Below are positions 18,292-27,230 of a DNA stretch of 64,000 bases, piece after piece. Position 1 is the stretch's first letter. Every line of letters starts with the position of its first letter. Under the pieces are notes generated by a model. The model had not been told where the DNA came from. It saw nothing but the letters and a program-made list of their open reading frames with translations, and made no database searches. The stretch spans positions 1 to 64,000 of the forward strand of contig CAKSAM010000010.1 in assembly GCA_934436245.1 (NCBI GenBank), in the 5' to 3' direction. The translations under genes and the position numbers were made by a program. This DNA is from an uncultured Acetatifactor sp. Lineage in GTDB: Bacteria; Bacillota; Clostridia; Lachnospirales; Lachnospiraceae.

Positions 18292-18433
18292 GTTTTTGCT
18301 CTCCTTATGCATTTCATTATTGTGTTTCTAATACCTTGTTTTACTACTTTGTCGTCTCCGGCGTGTTCACTTTCCCTTCGCAATTGTTGTCAGTGTTGAC
18401 CTTTTGCATTTCAAGTCTATCTTCGCCGAATTG

Positions 18434-18448
18434 CTTTGACTATCAAAG
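18434..18448. promoter_or_regulatory. FabT-type operator
   Basis: CTTTGA-CTA-TCAAAG is a perfect 6-bp inverted repeat. It matches the TTTGA-N3-TCAAA core known for streptococcal FabT. It lies just downstream of the -10 box of the acpP promoter, where a repressor would block transcription. The FabT-like gene is at the end of the same operon. Confidence 0.85.
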
Positions 18449-18459
18449 TATTTAAATGC

Positions 18460-18488
18460 AATATACTACGCAGATGTTGTTCTGTCAA
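18460..18488 (-). promoter_or_regulatory. Promoter of the fatty-acid operon
   Basis: TTGACA (18483-18488), 17-bp spacer, TATATT (18460-18465). The expected start point falls between the -10 box and the FabT-type operator, giving a leader of about 160 nt before acpP. Confidence 0.85.
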
Positions 18489-18533
18489 CATCTTTTTTCA
18501 CAATTACCGCTTCCTAATTTATTATTATCATAT

Positions 18534-18752
18534 AGGCAGTAATAATCTCATTGCAGAAGATCCTTTTCCTGGAAAAATACCGCTGCAAAAGCGTAATTCC
18601 CTTGTCAGGCAGTAAAATTCGGTAGTTTCCATCGGAAATTTTGCAAAAACTACCGCCTGGAAGAAGAATTCCTCGAACCAGGCAGTATATTTGAGTTAAG
18701 ACTCCTGAAATAGTGCCTGGTTTGATCAGGATTTTTCGTTTCTCCCCTTGCC
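18534..18752. repeat. Three AGGCAGTA-headed units at 73-bp spacing
   Basis: AGGCAGTA (AGGCAGTAA in the first) recurs at 18534, 18607 and 18680, exactly 73 bp apart. Units 1 and 2 also share a TACCGC...AATTCC tail; unit 3 is more diverged. Unit 2 holds a CGGTAGTTT/AAACTACCG hairpin and unit 3 a CCAGGCA/TGCCTGG hairpin. The block fills the space between the acpP promoter and the tRNA promoter. A minus-strand reading frame of 82 codons here looks random. Confidence 0.5.
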
Positions 18753-18776
18753 AAACGGTCATTTTTCAGATAAAAT
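18748..18776 (+). promoter_or_regulatory. tRNA-Ser promoter
   Basis: TTGCCA (18748-18753), 17-bp spacer, TAAAAT (18771-18776), about 20 bp before the tRNA. Confidence 0.75.
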
Positions 18777-18796
18777 AATCTACGTTGTAATCTTTT

Positions 18797-18883
18797 GGAG
18801 ACGTATCGAAGTGGTCATAACGGGGCGCACTCGAAATGCGTTAGCCCTTCTCGGGCACGTGGGTTCAAATCCCACCGTCTCCG
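18797..18883 (+). tRNA. tRNA-Ser (anticodon CGA)
   Basis: The 87-nt gene has a 7-bp acceptor stem GGAGACG/CGTCTCC with discriminator G, an anticodon loop CTCGAAA giving CGA, a long class II variable arm (GCCC/GGGC) and a standard T-loop GTTCAAATC. CCA is not encoded. It reads UCG codons. Confidence 0.96.
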
Positions 18884-18890
18884 CGCATAA

Positions 18891-18928
18891 AAAAGCCGAT
18901 AACCTGTGAAAACAGACTATCGGCTTTT
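18891..18928 (+). terminator. Intrinsic terminator after tRNA-Ser
   Basis: An 11-bp stem AAAAGCCGATA/TATCGGCTTTT starts 8 bp after the tRNA. The A/T ends let it act in both directions, so it may also stop transcripts of the Cys-rich gene on the other strand. Confidence 0.88.
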
Positions 18929-18946
18929 GGATTTTAGAAAAATGTG

Positions 18947-19186
18947 TTACGCCTCCCGCAGTATCTGCATGATCGTATCATAATGCTCCGGATCATGTGG
19001 GAAGGTGCAGCCCGAGCAATCCTTGATCCGTCTGCCGTTTTTCTCGAAATACCGGGGATTCCCAGGGCAATGCTCCAGGCGGTACATGGGGCAGTAGCAG
19101 AACAGGCAGTTGAAATCTGCAAGACCCTTGTGGCAGGGGAAATATTTACAATCCTTATTTTCAAAAAAGCGATAGGAATTTTCCAT
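18947..19186 (-). CDS. Cysteine-rich small-domain protein
   Basis: The 79-residue protein has eight Cys in pairs (CKYFPCHK, CLFCYCPMYRLEHC, CSGC). This fits the 'cysteine-rich small domain' family, recalled from the NYRFF-N-x-CxYFPCH start. The Cys pattern suggests metal or Fe-S binding. Family members are often found near cobalamin genes, but none are here. A GTG start at 19201 would add five residues. GGAAGG lies 14 bp upstream of the chosen ATG, slightly far, so the start is uncertain. Confidence 0.75.
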   Translation of the reverse strand: MENSYRFFENKDCKYFPCHKGLADFNCLFCYCPMYRLEHCPGNPRYFEKNGRRIKDCSGCTFPHDPEHYDTIMQILREA

Positions 19187-19255
19187 TTCTAGTATCCGCA
19201 CCCTTCCTTAATCTTCAAAGTCTGTGCCGAAGACGCAAACTTGCGCATGAAACAT

Positions 19256-19303
19256 AGAACTTCTTCATGAAAGAGCCTTTGCTCTGAGTGATCAGAAGTT
19301 CTT
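19256..19303. terminator. Hairpin between two small genes
   Basis: AGAACTTCT pairs with AGAAGTTCT, with an inner AGAGC/GCTCT stem. A short T-run follows on the plus side only. It could end a plus-strand transcript or stabilise the minus-strand mRNA. Confidence 0.35.
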
Positions 19304-19304
19304 T

Positions 19305-19472
19305 TCACACTTCTTCCGCCATGCACATTCCATGGGCTATCCCCTGCTCCTTCAGCTGTTCCTCCAGCTGGTTCAGGGCGTCATCCTCATCTTCTGCGAA
19401 CACCATCGCCTGATAGACTTCCTCCGGTCCTTCCGGCGCCAGCGCTGTCACCTCATACATCTGCATGACCAT
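19305..19472 (-). CDS. Small acidic protein of unknown function
   Basis: A 55-codon frame starts at an ATG with AGAGG 4 bp upstream and has strongly acidic content (EDEDD near residue 30). Codon use resembles that of its neighbours, and the beginning MVMQMYEVTALAPEG followed by a helix suggests a small ferredoxin-like or DUF-type fold. It lies between the Cys-rich gene and the cellobiose importer on the same strand. I do not recognise it. It may be co-transcribed with the downstream Cys-rich protein. Confidence 0.6.
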   Translation of the reverse strand: MVMQMYEVTALAPEGPEEVYQAMVFAEDEDDALNQLEEQLKEQGIAHGMCMAEEV

Positions 19473-19590
19473 TACCTCTTTCTTCCGTTTCTATACGAAT
19501 GTCTTTTACCGCTGTATCCGACATTTTCATTCAAAATACATATTCACTCTTTTCTTTATTTTATACCCGTTTCCCCGTTTTTTTGCAAGC

Positions 19591-19625
19591 GAAAAGCGCC
19601 ACTCCGGGGAAGAGTGCCGCTTTTC
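19591..19625 (-). terminator. Hairpin after the cellobiose importer operon
   Basis: A 14-bp stem with one mismatch (GAAAAGCG-C-CACTC against GAGTG-C-CGCTTTTC) and a 7-nt loop lies 38 bp beyond the last permease gene. The minus-strand U-tract is poor. Confidence 0.6.
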
Positions 19626-19662
19626 AGGAGAGATTTATGTATTGAATGTTGCTGGCAAAATA

Positions 19663-20538
19663 TTAACCCTTGACACTTCCCATTGCCACGCCCTGGACAA
19701 TGAACTTGGAAAGGATCAGGTATACTACGATAACGGGGAAGATGGAGAATGCGATGGTCACATACACCTGCCCCATATCGAACTTCAGGAAGTCTGCGGA
19801 ACGCAGCTGGGCGATCAGGATAGGTAATGTCTTCATCTTGTCGTTATGCAGGATCAGTGCCGGTGTGAAGTAATTGTTCCAGCTGCTTACGAAAGTGAAG
19901 ATCGCCTGTACTGCGATGGCGGGCTTCATCAGAGGAAGCACGATGGTATTGAACGTACGGAACTCACCGGAACCGTCGATTCTGGCTGCCTCTACCAGAG
20001 ACAGGGGCAATGCACTCTCCATGTACTGCTTCATATAGAAGAAAGTAACAGGAGCTGCTACTGCAGGAACAATCAGAGGAATGAAGTTATCTTCCAGCTT
20101 CATGTCAGATACTAACTGCAGGAAACCAAGTGCGGTAACCTGTGTAGGGATCGTCATAACTGCCAGAATGAAGGTAAACATAAACTTCTTGATCTTAAAG
20201 TCATATACATGGATCGCATAAGCGGTCATGGTGGAGAAGTAAGTACACAACACAGCACTTGATAATGCTACAAACAAGCTGTTGAACATACCTCTTACAA
20301 CGGGCTGGGTTCCTGCCATTACTCCCTTCCAGTTCTCTAACAGATAGTGACTGGGAATCGGGGTAAAGCCTCTGGTCAGTTCTCCATTGGATCTGGTCGC
20401 ATTCACGAACAGGATATAGAACCAGAACAGGCACAGGAAACTCATAAATACCAATACTATGTATGCAAGAACTCTTCTGGCATGGATGCCCATGCCTTTT
20501 TTGGTTTCGTTTGTTTCGATGCTTAACATATCTGCCAC
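19663..20538 (-). CDS. Sugar ABC transporter permease, MalG-type (cellobiose cluster)
   Basis: The 291-residue protein has six predicted membrane segments and the EAA loop EAARIDGSGEFRTFNTIVLPLMKPA (about 195-219, EAA-x3-G), which contacts the ATPase. It ends in the GAVKG-like GVAMGSVKG tail common to MalG-type proteins. It forms the inner-membrane channel with the gene just upstream (6-bp gap). No ATPase gene lies in the cluster. The genetic link to cellobiose phosphorylase suggests cellobiose or short cellodextrins as substrate. Confidence 0.9.
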   Translation of the reverse strand: MADMLSIETNETKKGMGIHARRVLAYIVLVFMSFLCLFWFYILFVNATRSNGELTRGFTPIPSHYLLENWKGVMAGTQPVVRGMFNSLFVALSSAVLCTYFSTMTAYAIHVYDFKIKKFMFTFILAVMTIPTQVTALGFLQLVSDMKLEDNFIPLIVPAVAAPVTFFYMKQYMESALPLSLVEAARIDGSGEFRTFNTIVLPLMKPAIAVQAIFTFVSSWNNYFTPALILHNDKMKTLPILIAQLRSADFLKFDMGQVYVTIAFSIFPVIVVYLILSKFIVQGVAMGSVKG

Positions 20539-20544
20539 CCCCTA

Positions 20545-21453
20545 TCAATCTTTCTTGTTCGAGAACTTGAATACGACGAGGCTCAGGAGACCTGTGATAA
20601 TAAACAGGATCACGGAGAGTGCACCGCCCATACCATAGTTCTTACTGAACAGATGCTTATTCAGGTACATGATCAGCGTCATGGTAGATCTCATAGGATC
20701 GCCGTTGCCGTTGGTCAGGATCTGAGGTACATCGAACATCTGTAAACCACCGATCAGGGAAGTGATCATTACATAGATCAGGATCGGACGTAACAGAGGA
20801 AGTGTGATCTTGAAAAATACCTGTGTAGAGGTGGCACCGTCCACTTCAGCCGCCTCAAACAGTGAAGTATCAATACCCATCATACCAGCCATCAGGAGAA
20901 TCGTCGTATTACCGAACCACATCAGGAAGTTCATCAGTGCTACCAGTCCTCTGGTGCTCCAGACATTTGACAGGAATTTGTACGGCTCGCTGATCCATCC
21001 CAACTGCATCATGATCTCATTGATCGGACCACCATCAGAGAACAGGGTAAAGAACAGCATTGCAAATGCGGAAGCCATGATCAGGTTCGGCAGGTAAATA
21101 ACTGTCTTAAAGAATCTCTGTCCTTTTAATCTAAGGCTGGGATCAGAGAACCATGCGCCCAGTAACAGGGATACGAAAATCTGGGGAACAAAGCCCAGAA
21201 TCCACATGATCAGGGTATTTTTCGTGTAAACCCAGATATCTCCATTGGAAAACAGTTTTACGAAGTTACCAAGTCCTACAAAATTCGGTCCGACCTGTGT
21301 CAGTCCCGAACGGTAAATTTCAAAAAAGCTGTAATAGAAGGTTCTGAAAAGTGGAACCAGCTGAAATACCAGATAGACTACAATGAAGGGGATCAGGAAG
21401 ATATAACCCCATTTATTATAGCGTACCACCTTTCCTCGCTTTACCTTTGCCAT
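20545..21453 (-). CDS. Sugar ABC transporter permease, MalF-type (cellobiose cluster)
   Basis: The 302-residue protein has six membrane helices, with the first at about 15-35 after a basic start, and the EAA loop EAAEVDGATSTQVFFKITLP (about 200-219). It pairs with the MalG-type permease encoded 6 bp downstream. A terminator-like hairpin separates it from the binding-protein gene upstream. That arrangement usually gives more binding protein than permease. Confidence 0.9.
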   Translation of the reverse strand: MAKVKRGKVVRYNKWGYIFLIPFIVVYLVFQLVPLFRTFYYSFFEIYRSGLTQVGPNFVGLGNFVKLFSNGDIWVYTKNTLIMWILGFVPQIFVSLLLGAWFSDPSLRLKGQRFFKTVIYLPNLIMASAFAMLFFTLFSDGGPINEIMMQLGWISEPYKFLSNVWSTRGLVALMNFLMWFGNTTILLMAGMMGIDTSLFEAAEVDGATSTQVFFKITLPLLRPILIYVMITSLIGGLQMFDVPQILTNGNGDPMRSTMTLIMYLNKHLFSKNYGMGGALSVILFIITGLLSLVVFKFSNKKD

Positions 21454-21615
21454 AAATCATTCCTCCCTTTTGTTGCCATGTTTGCCACATGGATTGTCGT
21501 GCCATTTTTTCCGATAAGGCTCGCAGCAGCTCTCTTACTTGCATTTTCCTATTTTACTTATAAAAAAACTTCTGCCAGCCTTCTCTTTTTCTGGCTTTTT
21601 CCCGTTTTTTGAGAG

Positions 21616-21653
21616 AAAAACCGTACCCACCTGACCAACCAGGCAGGTACGGT
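21616..21653 (-). terminator. Leaky terminator between binding protein and permeases
   Basis: ACCGTACC/GGTACGGT with inner pairing is followed on the minus strand by five U, 16 bp after the binding-protein stop. The permease genes lack an obvious separate promoter, so partial read-through is the likely mode. Confidence 0.75.
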
Positions 21654-21668
21654 TCTATCTAATTCAGA

Positions 21669-23084
21669 TTAATGAGTAAGTCCAGGATACTTCTCTTCTA
21701 CTGCTTTGTAGAACAGATCCAGTGCACCGTCCAGATCGGTCTTGCCTTCGAAGTAGTTCTTCATAGCGTTCTGGAACTCTTCGTTACAGCCCTGATCGTA
21801 AGAGGACAGATTGCTCAGATCGATCTTCTCAGCACCTGCACAGAACATATCCAGAGGGTTCTGACCGCCCAGAATAGGGTTAGTGTAAGAAGCGTCTGCT
21901 GCCATCTCTTCCATAGCAGGCTTGTTGTTAACGAAATCGGAATCCTTCTTAACGATGTCGATCATAACATCCTTATTGGTAGTCATCTGCAGCATGATAT
22001 CCTTAACAAGGCTTGCATTGTCAGTACCGGCTGCTGCACAGATCCAGGTACCGCCCCAGAAGAAGCCCTGAGGTCCTTCGGTAGCGCCCCATCTGCCAGA
22101 GTTAGCTACGGAACCATCTTCATCTGCTGCCATAGAGAAGTTAATCAACCAAGCGGGTCCAAAGTAGCAGAATACTTTTCCTGTAGGATAGAAGCCCTTC
22201 TTCCAGTCATCAGACCACAGTTCAAAAGTATTGGTTTCCTTAGCGTCAACCATCTTCTTGGAATCTTCAACCCACTTCATAATGTTAGGGTCAATGACGA
22301 TCTTATTGTCCTGAACCCACTTACCGGATACGTTGTTAGAGTATACACGGTAGCTGTCGTTTACGGAAGAGGTCATGTAATAACCAGCCTTCTTCATGCT
22401 CTCAGCAGTTGCGGTGAAGGTATCCCAGTCAGCTACAGCCTTCTGTACCTCTGCGGGATCTTCAGATCCAAGTACTTCCTTAGCTACGTCACGGTTGTAA
22501 ATCAAGACACCGGGGCAGCCCTGCCAGGAAACACCCTTTAATACGCCGTTAGAATCGGTTACAACATCTTTGGTATACTGATACTGGTTAGACAGATCTG
22601 CATCAGTAATACCCAGATCCTTAACAGGCATTGTGAACTCGGTATCTACATATTTCAGTGCGTAGTCAGCCTCAACCAGGAACAGGTCGATCTTATCATC
22701 ATCGGCTGCGCTTGCCTGTTTGTCCAGGGTAGCATCCAGATTATTCTGATAAGCATTGTCATCATTAGGGGTAATGTTCCACTTAACAGTTACATCACCA
22801 ATCTTACCGGTAGTACCGTCTACTGCTTCGTATCCAGGATAGTGATCAGCGATACGGCTCTGGAACTCGGTGTTCCAACAGTAGATGTTCAGGACTTTGC
22901 CTTCGTCTGCTGCAGGCTCTGCTGCATCGGTGGATGCAGGTGCCTCGGTCTTAGCCTCGGTGGATGCTGCGGGTGCTGCATCGGTAGATGCTGCCGCAGG
23001 AGCATCATTGCTGCTGCCACAACCTACCAGCATGCTTGCTAACATTGTGGTGGTAAGTAAAGCACTAAGTACTTTTTTCTTCAT
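21669..23084 (-). CDS. Extracellular sugar-binding lipoprotein (cellobiose cluster)
   Basis: The 471-residue protein has a lipoprotein signal ending at Cys22 (LVGCGSS). A low-complexity Ala/Thr/Glu linker (about 26-60) and a family-1-type solute-binding fold follow. It captures sugar outside the membrane and delivers it to the two permeases encoded downstream. I chose the ATG at 23084 because GGAGG lies 8 bp upstream and a signal peptide begins there. An earlier in-frame start would put 17 residues ahead of the signal. Substrate is inferred from the cellobiose phosphorylase next door. Confidence 0.9.
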   Translation of the reverse strand: MKKKVLSALLTTTMLASMLVGCGSSNDAPAAASTDAAPAASTEAKTEAPASTDAAEPAADEGKVLNIYCWNTEFQSRIADHYPGYEAVDGTTGKIGDVTVKWNITPNDDNAYQNNLDATLDKQASAADDDKIDLFLVEADYALKYVDTEFTMPVKDLGITDADLSNQYQYTKDVVTDSNGVLKGVSWQGCPGVLIYNRDVAKEVLGSEDPAEVQKAVADWDTFTATAESMKKAGYYMTSSVNDSYRVYSNNVSGKWVQDNKIVIDPNIMKWVEDSKKMVDAKETNTFELWSDDWKKGFYPTGKVFCYFGPAWLINFSMAADEDGSVANSGRWGATEGPQGFFWGGTWICAAAGTDNASLVKDIMLQMTTNKDVMIDIVKKDSDFVNNKPAMEEMAADASYTNPILGGQNPLDMFCAGAEKIDLSNLSSYDQGCNEEFQNAMKNYFEGKTDLDGALDLFYKAVEEKYPGLTH

Positions 23085-23182
23085 GTTTGTTTCCTCCCAT
23101 TTTTGTTGAACGTTTGTTGTAAGTGTTTGTTGCATTTATATTCATATGTAGGCGGTTGCGTCGCTTCCATACAAATGCCTGA

Positions 23183-24205
23183 TTAATTGTCTGTCGGAAT
23201 CCGGGCTACCGACTTGCCTTCCACAACTTTCCCGGGCACGATGACCTGTTCTATGATAGTGGTCTTGGGTCTCTCGATGAGACTGATCAGTTCTCTGGCT
23301 GCCAGACATCCGATCTGCTCGGTGTCCTGCTGTACCGTGGTCAGCCTGGGTTCCAGCTGCCTTGCTGCCTGAATTCCATCATATCCTGCTACCGAGATAT
23401 CTTCGGGGATCTGTAACCCCCTCTCCCTGATAGCATTGATGCCTCCGAAAGAAGCGAAGTCATCCGGATAGATGATGCATGTCGGTGGATCCGGCAGATC
23501 TAGCAGTTCATTGGTCACACGATAGGTTGTTGTGGTGTCTCTGTAAGCTGCCTCTCTGATGTACTCATCCGGAATCTCCAGTCCCAGACGTTCCGCCGTC
23601 CGGTAGAAGCTGGATAGCCGTCCTGAGGTAACCGCTGACATCGCTCCGTGGATATAAGCTATTTTCCTATGTCCTCTACTATATATGTACTCCAGCAGCT
23701 CTTTCATTCCTGTAACATTGTCCGACATGATTGCGATACGATTGTTAAACAGGTAGTCGATGGTGACTACCGGGATGGAACTCTGTACCAGTTCAACGAC
23801 CTCGGGATCTCCGAAATCAATACAGGCGAGCACCACTCCGTCAAAGCCTCTGTACCTGCTGTGTTCCAGGTAGGACATCCGATCCGGCCGGTTCTTGCAG
23901 CTGTTAATAAATGTAATGTCGTAACCGCTCTTCTCTGCCGTCCTTTTGAAGCTGTCCAGCACACTGGAAAAGTAATCGTGGGTAAGACCGCTTCTGGCTT
24001 CATCTGCGAAGAGGACTCCGATTCCGTAGGTCCGGTTCGTCTTCAAAGCTCTTGCGGAAAGGTTCGGGGAATATCCCATCTCCTTTGCTACCCGTCTGAT
24101 ATTCGCTTTGGTTTCTTCTCCAATGTCCTTGTGGTCGTTCAACGCCTTGCTGACAGTTGCAACGGAGACTCCACAAATCTTGGAAATGTCTTTCAGTGAT
24201 GCCAT
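23183..24205 (-). CDS. LacI-family repressor (cellobiose cluster)
   Basis: The 340-residue protein has the LacI helix-turn-helix at 4-23 (LKDISKICGVSVATVSKALN), the hinge helix LSARALK, and a periplasmic-binding-type effector domain. It probably represses the importer genes downstream and the divergent cellobiose phosphorylase. Candidate operators sharing CTTAATCGTTT lie at 24255-24265 and 24612-24622, on either side of the divergent gap. AGGAG lies 6 bp upstream of the chosen ATG. Confidence 0.92.
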   Translation of the reverse strand: MASLKDISKICGVSVATVSKALNDHKDIGEETKANIRRVAKEMGYSPNLSARALKTNRTYGIGVLFADEARSGLTHDYFSSVLDSFKRTAEKSGYDITFINSCKNRPDRMSYLEHSRYRGFDGVVLACIDFGDPEVVELVQSSIPVVTIDYLFNNRIAIMSDNVTGMKELLEYIYSRGHRKIAYIHGAMSAVTSGRLSSFYRTAERLGLEIPDEYIREAAYRDTTTTYRVTNELLDLPDPPTCIIYPDDFASFGGINAIRERGLQIPEDISVAGYDGIQAARQLEPRLTTVQQDTEQIGCLAARELISLIERPKTTIIEQVIVPGKVVEGKSVARIPTDN

Positions 24206-24254
24206 ACCTTTCTCCTGTCCCATGTCTTCGTCATTCCGTCCGACCTGTTTTGTA

Positions 24255-24265
24255 ACTTAATCGTT
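24255..24265. promoter_or_regulatory. Candidate LacI operator, regulator side
   Basis: CTTAATCGTTT here is identical to the start of the operator on the phosphorylase side at 24612. It lies about 50 bp before the LacI start codon, fitting autoregulation. Confidence 0.5.
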
Positions 24266-24561
24266 TTCGTAGCTTTAATATATAACACCTTTGAGCATTT
24301 TGCAATACTTTTTTGCAGATTTTTTTCAAAAAGTATCCATTTTGTCTATAATTAACAATTCTGCGCAGGCTGTTTTGTACATTTGGCTTGTATAGTGATT
24401 GTATTTCTTCTATATAATGGCAAAGTATGCGATAACGTTTGATATAATTTTTGTTCACAGGCTCAGCTTTTCGATATATATTTTCTTTTGTATTTTCTGA
24501 CCATGTTTTCTCACTGTTTTTGTATACATTGCGCATTTTACGGGCTTTTTCAAGATTCATA

Positions 24562-24590
24562 TTGCATTTTTCCCATTGCTTCTGTATAAT
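24562..24590 (+). promoter_or_regulatory. Promoter of cellobiose phosphorylase
   Basis: TTGCAT (24562-24567), 17-bp spacer, TATAAT (24585-24590). The start point would be near 24597, just before the operator cluster. The leader to the ATG is about 100 nt. The rest of the 491-bp divergent gap holds A/T-rich sequence and an AACGTT-centred site near 24432-24442. Confidence 0.82.
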
Positions 24591-24611
24591 ACAAATCAGA
24601 AATTCAGAGTA

Positions 24612-24658
24612 CTTAATCGTTTACTTATCGTTAAGCACTCAGAAACGAAATCGTAAAC
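24612..24658. promoter_or_regulatory. Operator cluster in front of cellobiose phosphorylase
   Basis: CTTAATCG...CGTTAAG (24612-24635) is an imperfect palindrome. It is followed by AAACGAAATCGTAAAC (24643-24658), which repeats the half-site in both orientations. The position just after the start point suits repression by the neighbouring LacI protein. Confidence 0.6.
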
Positions 24659-24696
24659 ACTCAATATACAACAACATGAAAGAAGGAGATTTTCTT

Positions 24697-27132
24697 ATGA
24701 AGTATGGTTATTTCGATGATGTGCATCAGGAATATGTCATCACCACTCCCAAGACTCCGCTTCCCTGGATCAACTACCTGGGCTGCAACGAGTTTTTCAG
24801 TCTGATATCCAACACCTGCGGCGGATATACCTTCTATAAGGATGCCAAGCTGCTGCGTCTGACCCGTTATCGTTACAATAATGTACCGGCAGACATCAAC
24901 GGCAAATATCTGTATATTAAGGACGGAGATACCGTATGGAATCCCGGCTGGCAGCCTACGAAGACTGAGCTGGATTCTTACGAATGCCGTCACGGTATCG
25001 GTTACAGCCGTTTCACCTCTTCCAGAAACGGTGTTAAGGCTTCCGTGCTCTCCTTCGTTCCTCTGAACGATAACTGCGAGATCTCTCAGCTGACCCTGAC
25101 CAACGGAAGCTCCGAGGACAAGAAGCTGTCCGTATTCTCTTATGTAGAATGGTGTCTGTGGAATGCTGACGATGATATGAAGAACTTCCAGCGTAACTTA
25201 AGCACCGGCGAGGTAGAGGTACAGGATTCTACTATCTACCATAAGACCGAATACCGCGAGCGTCGTAATCATTATGCGATCTATTCTGTAAATACGAAGA
25301 TTGACGGTTTCGATACCAGCAGAGATGCTTTTCTGGGTGCGTACAGAGGTGCAGATTCCCCTGAAGCGATTGAAAACGGCAAATGCACGAATTCCATGGC
25401 AAGCGGCTGGTCTCCCATCGCCTCCCATCAGATCAATGTGGATCTGGCAGTCGGCGAGACCAAGACCTTCATCTTCGTACTGGGTTATATCGAGAATCCT
25501 GAAGATGAGAAATGGGAGTCTTACGGTGTGATCAACAAGACCCGTGCTAAGGAAATGCTGGCAAAATACCAGACCGATGCCCAGGTAGAGGAAGCTTTCG
25601 CAGCATTACAGGCTTACTGGAAACAATTACTCGCCCGTTACACGGTAGATTCTGCTGATGAAAAAGTAAACCGTATGGTCAACACCTGGAACCAGTATCA
25701 GTGCATGGTAACCTTCAACATGTCCCGTTCCGCTTCTTATTACGAGTCCGGAATCGGCCGTGGTATGGGCTTCCGTGACTCCTGCCAGGATCTGCTCGGT
25801 TTCGTGCATCTGATCCCGGATCGTGCAAGAGAGCGTATCATTGATATCGCCTCCACCCAGTTCCAGGACGGCAGTGCTTACCATCAGTACCAGCCTCTGA
25901 CCAAGAAAGGCAACTCCGATATCGGCAGTGGCTTCAATGATGATCCTCTGTGGCTTATTGCAGGTACCAGTGCTTACGTAAGAGAGACCGGCGATACCTC
26001 CATCCTGACCCAGATGGTTCCTTTTGACAACGATATGAGCGTGGCCGCTCCTCTGATGGATCACTTAAAACGCTCCTTAGATTATATCATCAACCACAAA
26101 GGTCCTCACAATCTGCCTCTGATCGGCCGTGCCGACTGGAACGACTGTCTGAACCTGAACTGCTTCTCCGCTCATCCCGGAGAATCCTTCCAGACCTTCG
26201 GTCCCAGTGAAGGCCCCGTGGCAGAATCCGTATTCATTGCCGGCATGTTCGTAAAATACGGTGAAGAATATGCACAGCTGTGTGAGCTGATGGGCGATGC
26301 TGATGAGGCCGCCCGCGCACGCAAGGAAGTACAGGCAATGTACGATGCGATCCTGAAGGATGGCTGGGACGGCGACTGGTTCGTTCGTGCTTACGATGCT
26401 TACAGCCACAAGGTAGGTTCCAAGGAATGCCGCGAAGGTCAGATCTACATCGAGCCTCAGGGCTTCTGTGTACTCGCCGGTGTCGGTGTGAAGGAAGGGC
26501 TTGCCGAGAAGGCACTGAATTCCGTAAAAGAAAGACTGGATACCAAGTATGGTGTCATGATCTTACAACCTGCATACACGGAGTATCACCTCGAACTTGG
26601 TGAAGTATCCTCTTATCCCCCCGGATACAAGGAAAATGCCGGTATCTTCTGCCACAATAATCCCTGGGTATCCATCGCAGAGACCGTTCTGGGCAGAGGT
26701 GACAGAGCTTTCGAGATCTACCGCAAGACCTGCCCTGCATACATTGAGGATATCAGTGAGATCCATCGTACCGAGCCTTATGTATACTCCCAGATGGTAG
26801 CCGGTAAGGATGCAAAATTCCACGGCGAAGCCAAGAACAGCTGGCTGACCGGTACCGCAGCATGGACTTTCGTAAATATCTCCCAGTACATACTGGGTGT
26901 ATATCCCACCCATCAGGGATTGTCCGTAGATCCTTGTATTCCCAAGGGCTTCGGTGATTTCTCCATCACCCGTAAGTTCCGTGAGGGCACCTATCACATT
27001 CAGGTGAAAAACCCTCAGAACGTGGAGAAGGGTGTGGTATCCCTGACCGTAGACGGCAAGGCTGTTGACGGACACATCATTCCTTACGAAAAGGGCAAGG
27101 AAGAGTACAACGTAGTTATTACCATGGGTTAA
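24697..27132 (+). CDS. Cellobiose phosphorylase (GH94)
   Basis: The 811-residue protein has the length and sequence style of clostridial cellobiose phosphorylases, from the N-terminal MKYGYFDD...[13 protein letters not shown] through the (alpha/alpha)6 barrel. The catalytic acid is Asp480 in ADWNDCLN. It splits cellobiose with phosphate into glucose 1-phosphate and glucose, saving one ATP. It is cytoplasmic. The start at 24697 has AAGGAG 8 bp upstream; an upstream open frame is promoter sequence. It is divergent from the LacI/importer operon. A strong terminator follows. Confidence 0.95.
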   Translation: MKYGYFDDVHQEYVITTPKTPLPWINYLGCNEFFSLISNTCGGYTFYKDAKLLRLTRYRYNNVPADINGKYLYIKDGDTVWNPGWQPTKTELDSYECRHGIGYSRFTSSRNGVKASVLSFVPLNDNCEISQLTLTNGSSEDKKLSVFSYVEWCLWNADDDMKNFQRNLSTGEVEVQDSTIYHKTEYRERRNHYAIYSVNTKIDGFDTSRDAFLGAYRGADSPEAIENGKCTNSMASGWSPIASHQINVDLAVGETKTFIFVLGYIENPEDEKWESYGVINKTRAKEMLAKYQTDAQVEEAFAALQAYWKQLLARYTVDSADEKVNRMVNTWNQYQCMVTFNMSRSASYYESGIGRGMGFRDSCQDLLGFVHLIPDRARERIIDIASTQFQDGSAYHQYQPLTKKGNSDIGSGFNDDPLWLIAGTSAYVRETGDTSILTQMVPFDNDMSVAAPLMDHLKRSLDYIINHKGPHNLPLIGRADWNDCLNLNCFSAHPGESFQTFGPSEGPVAESVFIAGMFVKYGEEYAQLCELMGDADEAARARKEVQAMYDAILKDGWDGDWFVRAYDAYSHKVGSKECREGQIYIEPQGFCVLAGVGVKEGLAEKALNSVKERLDTKYGVMILQPAYTEYHLELGEVSSYPPGYKENAGIFCHNNPWVSIAETVLGRGDRAFEIYRKTCPAYIEDISEIHRTEPYVYSQMVAGKDAKFHGEAKNSWLTGTAAWTFVNISQYILGVYPTHQGLSVDPCIPKGFGDFSITRKFREGTYHIQVKNPQNVEKGVVSLTVDGKAVDGHIIPYEKGKEEYNVVITMG

Positions 27133-27174
27133 TAAACCTGATGTACATAGTTTAAAACGATTTCTATCCTCCTT

Positions 27175-27209
27175 AAAACCCCGGCAGTTATGGTAGCTGC
27201 CGGGGTTTT
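27175..27209 (+). terminator. Intrinsic terminator of cellobiose phosphorylase
   Basis: A perfect 13-bp stem AAAACCCCGGCAG/CTGCCGGGGTTTT with a 9-nt loop lies 43 bp after the stop. Confidence 0.95.
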
Positions 27210-27230
27210 GTACTGGGTATTCACAACAAT

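Noticed and set aside
18514..18762. Minus-strand frame of 82 codons in the 73-bp repeat block
   Set aside because: It lies across hairpins and the tRNA promoter on the other strand, without a ribosome site or a recognisable protein pattern.
24231..24560. Minus-strand Lys-rich frame in the cellobiose divergent region
   Set aside because: A/T-rich promoter DNA gives Lys/Asn-rich frames by chance; it overlaps operator-like sites and ends just before the -35 box of the phosphorylase promoter.
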